From Nitrospirota bacterium (GTDB lineage Bacteria > Nitrospinota_A > UBA7883 > JACRGQ01): a DNA stretch of 10,722 nt. The stretch's first letter is position 1. The number at the start of each line of letters is the position of its first letter. Positions 6,756 to 10,722 of this stretch are shown here, one piece after another. Below the pieces are notes generated by a model, which saw only the letters and a program-made list of their open reading frames with translations, searched no databases and was not told where the DNA came from. The stretch lies in assembly GCA_024275775.1 (NCBI GenBank), contig JAJRYM010000127.1:1-10722 (forward strand). Reading direction: 5' to 3'. Position numbers and translations under genes: made by a program.

Positions 6756-7043
6756 TTATCTGTAACCGCCGCCGCCACCGCCGCCGCCTCGTGAGAAGCC
6801 GGTTTTCTTGGGCTGGGCCTGGTTGACCTTTATGCTTCGTCCGCCCATTTCTTTACCATTAAGAGCCTTGATGGCCGCGTCCGCATCGGCGTTATCCATC
6901 TCTACGAATCCGAATCCGCGTGAACGGCCGCTTTCGCGGTCGGTGATTAATTTGGCTGATTCCAGAGCGCCGTACTCCTCAAAAAGTTCGCGAAGTTCGG
7001 TTTCCGTAATCGTGAAGGGAAGGTTGCCTACAAAAATGTTCAT
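6756..7043 (-). CDS. Glycine-rich RRM RNA-binding protein
   Basis: This 95-residue protein is a single RNA recognition motif with both RNP signatures: RNP2 IFVGNL (residues 3-8) and RNP1 RGFGFVEM (42-49). A short tail follows, with an uninterrupted run of eight glycines (about 86-93). The layout matches the small RRM proteins of cyanobacteria and several other Gram-negative phyla, which bind single-stranded RNA and are often cold-induced. ATG 7043 gives the expected N-terminus (MNIFVGNLPF); an AGGA lies about 12 bases upstream, a longer gap than usual. It is followed at 73 bp by rhlE on the same strand, with a hairpin between, so the helicase may be made partly by read-through. The target RNA is unknown. 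Confidence 0.92.
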   Translation of the reverse strand: MNIFVGNLPFTITETELRELFEEYGALESAKLITDRESGRSRGFGFVEMDNADADAAIKALNGKEMGGRSIKVNQAQPKKTGFSRGGGGGGGGYR

Positions 7044-7498
7044 GTGTCGTTTTCATCCTAAAAAAAATGTTCCGGCGCAAAGCCCAACCAAACAGGCCGC
7101 GCCCTTTATGCCTTATTTTGGAAAGAAATTCTGAGGTGGTCTGAACACGTCAGTTCAGCCAAAATCCGGCGTTCAACTTAATCAGGGAATATTAGCAGGT
7201 TTTAAGCGAATTCCCCAAACTTATTTTTCATAGAACACGCACGACCAGGATTATGGGCTTTATTAACCACACCGCCACTATACAGCACCGCACCTTCTCC
7301 ATGCCGCCAGTTGATAGACAATCTCCCGTATTCGAAAAGGCATTATGGGCAATAATCTTAGCCGATAGCCATAAAAAGTAGCTTTAGATATTCAAGCGAC
7401 TGGACCCAAAACCTTGAATGATGATTATGGGATAAGGAGCTCAAAGCAACGCTCACAAAAGTAATCGTTGCCTTTCATAAAATTTACTAGGAAATAAG
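7044..7498. other. 455-bp stretch without a recognisable gene
   Basis: I find no convincing coding region on either strand here. It holds the leader and presumably the promoter of the RRM gene, a dyad at 7141-7158, a weak stem GCAACG/CGTTGC (7446-7451, 7466-7471) that could end the antitoxin transcript, and AT-rich sequence with many stops. A minus-strand mini-ORF of 17 codons beginning near 7479 (MKGNDYFCERCFELLIP) contains a CxxC but is too short to call. The long leader of a putative cold-shock-type gene could hold a thermosensing element, which I cannot show. Confidence 0.5.
7141..7158. promoter_or_regulatory. 18-bp dyad upstream of the RRM gene
   Basis: CTGAAC and GTTCAG flank a 6-base spacer (ACGTCA), about 100 bp upstream of the RRM start. 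The symmetry is what a dimeric regulator would bind, but no cognate regulator can be named. The GAAC/GTTC halves recall LexA boxes of Gram-positives, but the spacing does not fit. Confidence 0.35.
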
Positions 7499-7798
7499 TT
7501 AAGCGACATGCACTTTTAGTTTAATATCCTGCTCCTGTAACGAATCCTGAATGGCAAGTTGTACCCAAAAAGCTACAGGTTCTTTTATTTTTTTTGCAAC
7601 AGCCGAGGCCCTGCCGGCAGAGGGAATCCGCCTGCCCTTCTCCAGATCGCAAAGACTCGACTGAGATATTCCAAGCTTTTGCGCAAAAGTTTTTTGTGAC
7701 AGCCCCTCGCCAAGCCTGTAACTTTCGAGAGCCTCGCCAAACGTAAGCGCTCCGTAGTCTCTTTCAAGTTCTTTGGTGCCATACTTTTTAATAGTCAT
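7499..7798 (-). CDS. XRE-family antitoxin of a RelE-type TA pair
   Basis: This 99-residue protein has a helix-turn-helix of the Cro/XRE type near residues 34-60 (LSQKTFAQKLGISQSSLCDLEKG), with additional N- and C-terminal arms that would contact the toxin. I start at ATG 7798, which has AGGAG at 7809-7813 with 10-base spacing; the frame also allows a TTG at 7819, which is less likely. The start lies inside the end of the toxin gene (toxin stop at 7788), an 11-bp overlap. Toxin-first order with an XRE antitoxin is the HigBA-like arrangement. Such antitoxins neutralise the toxin and repress their own promoter; the palindrome at 8086-8108 is the obvious operator. Confidence 0.82.
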   Translation of the reverse strand: MTIKKYGTKELERDYGALTFGEALESYRLGEGLSQKTFAQKLGISQSSLCDLEKGRRIPSAGRASAVAKKIKEPVAFWVQLAIQDSLQEQDIKLKVHVA

Positions 7799-8078
7799 GT
7801 TTACTGATCTCCTCAACAATAATTATTTTCCATTCGTTGCTTTTCTTTTCAGCGTAAACCGCGCGCCACGATATGGATAGCCTCACTATGGATAGCCTCA
7901 CTGAACGTTGCCCAGACCTTTTACCTTTTAGAGGCTCGTCATAATAACCAGGTATTTTTCTTGTTTCTGTAATTCCAAAGCTTTCAACTTGCATTGCCCA
8001 ACGCTGAAGATTCTTCACAATATGCACCGGAACTTTACGCAGCGTTTTTGATACAAGAGACAAATTGACTTGGTCCAC
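7788..8078 (-). CDS. RelE/HigB-type toxin with an internal 5-residue duplication
   Basis: This protein of about 96 residues belongs to the RelE/ParE superfamily. KIPGYYDEPLKGKRSGQRS (41-59) and WRAVY (71-75), followed by a strand ending in VEEISKHDY, are typical of ribosome-dependent mRNA interferases of the HigB/RelE group. Residues 60-64 and 65-69 are both VRLSI, from an exact 15-bp tandem repeat (7873-7902). Relatives normally go straight from RSIRLS to W/YRAIY, so five residues seem to have been inserted in the strand carrying the likely RNA-contacting arginines, which could weaken or kill the toxin. The start is uncertain: GTG 8078 is the furthest upstream option and has no Shine-Dalgarno. 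The predicted promoter would begin transcription at about this base, so a leaderless message is possible. The antitoxin gene overlaps its 3' end. Confidence 0.75.
   Translation of the reverse strand: MDQVNLSLVSKTLRKVPVHIVKNLQRWAMQVESFGITETRKIPGYYDEPLKGKRSGQRSVRLSIVRLSISWRAVYAEKKSNEWKIIIVEEISKHDY
7873..7902. repeat. 15-bp exact tandem duplication inside the toxin gene
   Basis: The 15-mer ATGGATAGCCTCACT occurs at 7873-7887 and again immediately at 7888-7902. It keeps the reading frame and repeats VRLSI in the toxin. Replication slippage is the simplest origin. Confidence 0.95.
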
Positions 8079-8084
8079 GCAGAG

Positions 8085-8113
8085 ATATTACGTCATATTG
8101 ACGTAATACACAA
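8085..8113 (-). promoter_or_regulatory. Predicted promoter of the RelE-type toxin/antitoxin pair
   Basis: On the minus strand TTGTGT (8113-8108) and TAATAT (8090-8085) are 17 bp apart. The whole spacer and most of the -10 are covered by the palindrome 8086-8108. Transcription would start at about 8078, the same base as the toxin GTG. Confidence 0.45.
8086..8108. promoter_or_regulatory. 23-bp perfect palindrome: TA operator
   Basis: TATTACGTCA (8086-8095) and TGACGTAATA (8099-8108) are exact inverted repeats separated by three bases (TAT). The site is 7 bp upstream of the toxin GTG and fills the -35/-10 spacer. It is the likely operator for the XRE antitoxin or the toxin-antitoxin complex. 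Confidence 0.78.
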
Positions 8114-8166
8114 GCATTAATTTGCTCGCTACGTTGTTTGAAGAATGAAATATTTCTTGAAGCGTA

Positions 8167-8336
8167 TCAGACGAGTTCCCAAGGCCCTTTGTATCGAATG
8201 GTGGTTTTTGCCGCTATCAAACCAGGATCATTGTGTTCAGAAAGCCGCCGCCCCGCGTCGGTCATAAAACCGCAGTAGTACCGTTGCGTACATTCGCTCT
8301 GAAGAATATATACGAAGTATCTTATTGAATAATTAA
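8167..8336 (-). pseudogene. GIY-YIG endonuclease fragment abutting a tRNA gene
   Basis: Directly after the tRNA-Asn CCA end, about 50 codons read as the N-terminal half of a GIY-YIG domain: YFVYILQSE, then RYYCG in place of YYVG, GRRLSEHND, and TIRYKGPWELV, followed by TGA. Full-length relatives continue some 30-40 residues and carry the metal-binding glutamate there, so the catalytic residue is missing. The 5' end is also damaged: where relatives have the initiator ATG the frame has ATA (8325-8323), and the only in-frame standard start (GTG 8385) is inside the tRNA gene. Other frames past the stop do not restore the domain. I call it a decayed fragment. Small GIY-YIG genes directly behind tRNA genes recur in bacteria as I recall, which suggests insertion at the tRNA 3' end. 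Confidence 0.65.
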
Positions 8337-8412
8337 TGGCTCCCCGGGACGGATTCGAACCGCCGACAAGGTGGTTAACAGCCACCCGCTCTGCCAGCTG
8401 AGCTACCGGGGA
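8337..8412 (-). tRNA. tRNA-Asn (anticodon GTT)
   Basis: A complete cloverleaf of 76 nt with CCA encoded. The 7-bp acceptor stem is TCCCCGG/CCGGGGA with discriminator G. The D arm is GCTC...GAGC, the anticodon arm is GGTGG-CTGTTAA-CCACC giving anticodon GTT, the variable loop is TTGTC, and the T arm is GGCGG-TTCGAAT-CCGTC with one G-T pair. It reads AAC/AAU codons. A good promoter lies directly upstream. The 3' end adjoins a nuclease fragment, marking this tRNA as a probable integration or insertion point. Confidence 0.96.
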
Positions 8413-8426
8413 ACTCTGGAATGGAA

Positions 8427-8455
8427 ATTCTGGTTTAAGTAACGCTTTTTGTCAA
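8427..8455 (-). promoter_or_regulatory. Promoter of tRNA-Asn
   Basis: On the minus strand a perfect -35 TTGACA (8455-8450) and CAGAAT (8432-8427, 4 of 6) are 17 bp apart. Transcription would start about 8 bases before the tRNA 5' end. This shows that the tRNA is likely expressed on its own. Confidence 0.7.
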
Positions 8456-8686
8456 CACTAACATGAGAGGCGGTTAATCCCGACGGCAGAGGGATCGACC
8501 ACCCCGCTTTCCTCTGTGCCTGCAAGACAATATTAAAAGGTACTAATAGAGGCTTAGAATGGATATCCGAATCAATGCGGCACTCGCGCCACCAGAGTCG
8601 GAATCGTTAATCAATGCGTCTTTAATCCTTCCCGCATTCTCTCCTATAGGAATATCCTGCTTATATCCTCGGCTACCTGAAGCTCT
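8456..8686. other. Gene-free stretch between tRNA-Asn and higA
   Basis: No gene is supported here. On the minus strand one frame is open for about 41 codons (roughly 8664-8542), reading GENAGRIKDALINDSDSGGA in part. It has no start codon or Shine-Dalgarno and I do not recognise it; it could be a gene remnant or chance. No clear terminator follows higA. Confidence 0.4.
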
Positions 8687-8974
8687 TCATGCCACCTCGA
8701 TGCGTTTAACCCTGATCTTGCGCTCCAGGTCTTTGGAGTGAGTAAGGTCATAGGCCATCTGCATTCCGAGCCACGTTTCAGGTGTGGAGCCAAATGCCTT
8801 GGAAAGCCTGTACGCCATTTCGATAGAAACAGACGACTTTTCGTTTACCAGATTGGATAACGCCTGGCGCCCGACACCAAGTCGCTTGGCCCCTTCGGTA
8901 ATAGATACGTTTAGCGGTTTTAAACAATCTTCTCGCACAATCACTCCCGGATGCACAGGGTTTTTCATAGCCAT
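8687..8974 (-). CDS. higA: HigA-family XRE antitoxin
   Basis: This 95-residue protein is a typical HigA antitoxin. It has MKNPVHPGVIVRED at the N-terminus, a helix-turn-helix near residues 25-46 (ITEGAKRLGVGRQALSNLVNEK), then the family pattern SSVSIEMAYRLSKAFGSTPETWLGMQ. ATG 8974 has AAGGAG at 8983-8988 with an 8-base gap; a second ATG two codons on (8968) is an alternative. It begins 12 bp after the higB stop, the normal toxin-first order. Its toxin partner is broken by a nonsense codon, yet the antitoxin frame is intact, so it may survive as an autoregulator or as an antidote to related toxins. Confidence 0.93.
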   Translation of the reverse strand: MAMKNPVHPGVIVREDCLKPLNVSITEGAKRLGVGRQALSNLVNEKSSVSIEMAYRLSKAFGSTPETWLGMQMAYDLTHSKDLERKIRVKRIEVA

Positions 8975-8986
8975 GTCAAAATCTCC

Positions 8987-9265
8987 TTAATGATAATCAA
9001 TATAGTCGACATCGAAGGCATGACCTTCCTCAAACCGAAACGTCACTCGCCAGTTTCCAGAAACTTTAACCGCCCAAAAGCTTTTTAATTTCCCTTTCAG
9101 CGGATGCAAACCGTAGCCGGGCAAACCGAGATCCGAGGGAACAACGGCAACATCCAACCTTGCAAGAATGTCTTCTATACGATTAACTTACTCCCTGTTC
9201 AGATGGCTCCGGTCGCCACCTTCATAAAGTCTTTTTAACCCGCGATGTTTAAAGGTTCGTATCAT
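8987..9265 (-). pseudogene. higB: higB toxin gene with an in-frame nonsense codon
   Basis: Reading from ATG 9265, the frame encodes a HigB/RelE-type toxin of 92 codons: MIRTFKHRGLKRLYEGGDRS at the start, then LGLPGYGLHPLKGKLKSFW, and VSGNWRVTFRFEEGHAFDVD ending DYIDYH. The only lesion is TAA at codon 26 (9190-9188), between NRE and VNRIEDIL. One C-to-T change from CAA (Gln) would create it. Everything before and after keeps family-like sequence, so the loss looks recent, or is a sequencing or assembly error. Translation restarting downstream would lack the N-terminal helix. The higA start is 12 bp beyond its stop, and a promoter is visible upstream. Confidence 0.88.
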
Positions 9266-9270
9266 GCCTT

Positions 9271-9299
9271 GTTGTACAGCGTATCGGTACAGATATCAA
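9271..9299 (-). promoter_or_regulatory. Predicted promoter of the higBA module, with a direct repeat
   Basis: On the minus strand TTGATA (9299-9294, 5 of 6) and TACAAC (9276-9271, 4 of 6) are 17 bp apart. The plus-strand hexamer GTACAG occurs twice as a direct repeat (9274-9279 and 9287-9292) within the spacer and -10, a possible HigA-binding element. Confidence 0.55.
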
Positions 9300-9339
9300 T
9301 ATTGCGCAGTCAGAGCAGAATGTTTTAACCGCACAGAAG

Positions 9340-9369
9340 GCTTTTCACGGCGGCGGGCGGTTGAAAAGC
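9340..9369. repeat. Inverted repeat upstream of the diheme cytochrome gene
   Basis: GCTTTTCA (9340-9347) and TGAAAAGC (9362-9369) are exact inverted copies separated by 14 GC-rich bases. The right arm overlaps the predicted -35 of the cytochrome gene, so it may be an operator. No T-run supports a terminator. Confidence 0.4.
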
Positions 9370-9389
9370 GCGGGAAAGCCTGCTAATAA
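9361..9389 (+). promoter_or_regulatory. Possible promoter of the cytochrome genes
   Basis: TTGAAA (9361-9366) and TAATAA (9384-9389) are 17 bp apart, with TG one base before the -10 (extended -10). The -10 is weak. It is about 90 bp upstream of the cytochrome start. Confidence 0.3.
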
Positions 9390-9478
9390 AGTATCAAGGA
9401 AAACAGGTTGGCGGCTTTGCGCCGGCAATCACTTGAAGTGGGCGTCTCTAACCGTTCCGCGCGGCATTGGAAAGGAAC

Positions 9479-10438
9479 ATGGAACAGAAGAAAAAAAGCA
9501 AGGTGGCAGTTTACGCGCTTGCGGGCGGGGGAGTGGTGATTCTTCTTCTACTTCTGGTGCTTTTCGTTACGCTTGTGGCTAAAAGCATGGGCGGCATGGG
9601 AAGCGTAACGCTGATGGCGCAATGGCTGGACGGGCAAACCCTCTCCCTCGACCTTGAAACACCGCCCCCGCCGGAAAACGGCGACTCGATTGAAGCCGGC
9701 AAGGCTATTTTCGAGATGCGGTGTATCGCCTGCCACGGCATTAAAGGCGACGGCAAAGGCAAGCGCGCTAACGAACTTAAAACCAGGCCTGCGGATTTCA
9801 CGTCCGGCTTTTTCAAATGGAAATCGACGCTGGACCCCGCTCCGACCAACCTCGATTTATTCAAGGTTATCGGCAGAGGACTGCACGGCACGGCGATGTT
9901 GCCGTGGCCTGCCCTGAGACCGGCGGAAACATGGCAGGTGGTCTATTACATAAAAACCCTCTCCGACCTTTTTGAGGAAAACCAGCCGAAACCGGTAAAC
10001 ATTTCCGGCCCCACCCGGTCAATCCCCAGTAGCATCCTGCTCGGCAAAAAAGTTTACGAAAAGGCTAAATGTTACGAATGCCACGGTTTCGAAGGACGCG
10101 GCGACGGCCAGAAAGCCGGCAAGCTGAAAGACTACAAAGGCCTTCCCATCAAGCCGAGAAATTTTATTGAAGAAACGCTCAAGCGGGGCAACGAACTTGA
10201 TGAGATATACCTTACAATCGCAACCGGCCTTAACGGCACGCCAATGGCGGCGTATTCCAAAACGCTCAGCGAAGACGAGATGATTTCCCTCGCCTATTAC
10301 ATCCGTTCAATCGCCCGCAAGCCTGCCGGGCAGGGAATGATATCCGCCGCAATGCACATGACGCCGGACGAGCAGATGGGCATGATGATAGACCACGTTA
10401 TGAAACCGAACGTTCTGAGGCCGAATCTAAATAAATGA
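9479..10438 (+). CDS. Membrane-anchored diheme cytochrome c
   Basis: This 319-residue protein has a lysine-rich N-terminus (KKKSK) and one membrane helix near residues 10-33, uncleaved in appearance, so it is probably anchored with its body in the periplasm. Two class-I cytochrome c domains follow, each with a CxxCH heme site: C82-I-A-C-H86 and C198-Y-E-C-H202. The likely axial methionines are M140 (GTAMLPW) and M256 (GTPMAAY). Each domain has the CHGxxGxGDG pattern of the cbb3-subunit-III-like cytochrome family. It likely passes electrons between the quinol-oxidising chain and a periplasmic partner; which one is not shown here. I use ATG 9479 with AAAGGA directly before it; a TTG at 9467 in frame is less likely. 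Its TGA overlaps the next ATG (ATGA), indicating translational coupling. Confidence 0.88.
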   Translation: MEQKKKSKVAVYALAGGGVVILLLLLVLFVTLVAKSMGGMGSVTLMAQWLDGQTLSLDLETPPPPENGDSIEAGKAIFEMRCIACHGIKGDGKGKRANELKTRPADFTSGFFKWKSTLDPAPTNLDLFKVIGRGLHGTAMLPWPALRPAETWQVVYYIKTLSDLFEENQPKPVNISGPTRSIPSSILLGKKVYEKAKCYECHGFEGRGDGQKAGKLKDYKGLPIKPRNFIEETLKRGNELDEIYLTIATGLNGTPMAAYSKTLSEDEMISLAYYIRSIARKPAGQGMISAAMHMTPDEQMGMMIDHVMKPNVLRPNLNK

Positions 10439-10722
10439 GAAGGCTCCGATCGCCGGCCGCGTTTTCACAAACAGCGCGCCGGTTGCTGATTCTGTGCGCG
10501 ATAATTTTTCTGTTTCCGGCAATGGCGGCCGCCCATCCCGAATACGCCGAAAAAACCGGCCAGGTCTGCGTTTCCTGTCATATCGATGAAACCGGCGGCG
10601 AGCTAAACCCCACGGGCACAGCCTATGCCGAAGGCGGATACCGCTGGCCTCCCCCATCCGGTAGCCATCCTATTTTGCCGATTTCAAAAACCGCTCGTTA
10701 CCTTATCGGCTTCATTCATCTC
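10435..10722 (+). CDS. Exported monoheme CVSCH protein, probable multi-pass membrane protein (partial)
   Basis: The ATG at 10435 overlaps the stop of the diheme cytochrome. The first 96 codons are present and the gene runs off the window. A basic, arginine-rich N-terminus and hydrophobic stretch (about residues 16-34, LLILCAIIFLFPAMAAA) form a signal peptide, with likely cleavage before HPEYAEKTG. A single CxxCH heme motif (CVSCH) begins at about residue 45, followed by GGELNPTGTAYAEGGYRWPPP. The last visible residues (TARYLIGFIHL) look like the start of a membrane helix. I recall similar N-terminal heme modules joined to CopD-like multi-helix membrane domains; the missing part would decide this. 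It is probably a redox partner of the diheme cytochrome. Confidence 0.78.
   Translation, partial: MRRLRSPAAFSQTARRLLILCAIIFLFPAMAAAHPEYAEKTGQVCVSCHIDETGGELNPTGTAYAEGGYRWPPPSGSHPILPISKTARYLIGFIHL

Noticed and set aside
6683..6778. 32-residue N-terminal extension of RhlE
   Set aside because: It spans the inter-gene hairpin and the end of the RRM gene; RhlE proteins begin near MESFDKLGL.
7141..7158. LexA-type SOS box
   Set aside because: GAAC and GTTC halves are 6 bases apart rather than 4, and the downstream gene is not an SOS gene.
7251..7430. Three copies of ATTATGGG as a possible CRISPR or iteron array
   Set aside because: The copies are only 8-9 bases, unevenly spaced (about 91 and 81 bp), with unrelated flanks; chance is enough.
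8337..8385. N-terminus MAVNHLVGGSNPSRGA for the GIY-YIG protein
   Set aside because: These codons are the anticodon and T arms of tRNA-Asn, so they are not genuine protein sequence.
8559..8741. 60-codon plus-strand open frame
   Set aside because: It overlaps the 3' end of higA antisense, has no ribosome binding site and no recognisable motif.
9511..9891. 126-codon minus-strand open frame opposite the cytochrome
   Set aside because: It is antisense to a protein with two CxxCH heme motifs and has no features of its own.

Overview
The window reads as a Gram-negative, respiring, non-enterobacterial chromosome of roughly 50% GC. The evidence is signal-peptide and outer-membrane lipid-handling genes, membrane c-type cytochromes, a sulfide:quinone-oxidoreductase-type flavoprotein, and a glycine-rich RRM protein beside an RhlE helicase. 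This mix fits Desulfobacterota, Nitrospinota, Nitrospirota or a related lineage, but the sequence alone does not settle which.

Layout: positions 1-7043 are coded on the minus strand. In the direction of transcription they hold an RRM RNA-binding protein (7043-6756) and a DEAD-box helicase rhlE (6682-5450), separated by a strong hairpin. Next comes a hairpin-rich gap (5293-5449). A sulfur-type unit follows: an ArsR-rhodanese fusion regulator (5243-4569) and an SQR-family flavoprotein (4567-3362) one base apart, behind a promoter whose -10 lies on a 32-bp palindrome. After a 113-bp gap there is an envelope operon: an MMPL/RND transporter (3248-948), an outer-membrane-lipoprotein-sorting (LolA-like) protein (944-105), and the signal peptide of a third exported protein cut by the window edge (56-1).

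Positions 7044-9300 form a small accessory zone that looks more AT-rich. It holds 455 bp with no gene, a RelE-type toxin/XRE antitoxin pair, a truncated GIY-YIG nuclease fragment abutting the 3' end of a tRNA-Asn(GTT), and a HigB/HigA module. Both toxin genes look damaged: the first carries a 15-bp in-frame tandem duplication, and the second (higB, 8987-9265) has an in-frame TAA at codon 26. Both antitoxin genes look intact.

From 9479 the plus strand codes a membrane-anchored diheme cytochrome c. It overlaps by ATGA with an exported monoheme (CVSCH) protein that runs off the window end as a membrane segment starts.

I see no clearly new multi-gene system. The points most worth a second look are the operator/promoter architecture of the ArsR-rhodanese/SQR unit, the two decayed toxins with retained antitoxins, the palindrome that covers a possibly leaderless toxin promoter, and the GIY-YIG remnant placed exactly at a tRNA 3' end.
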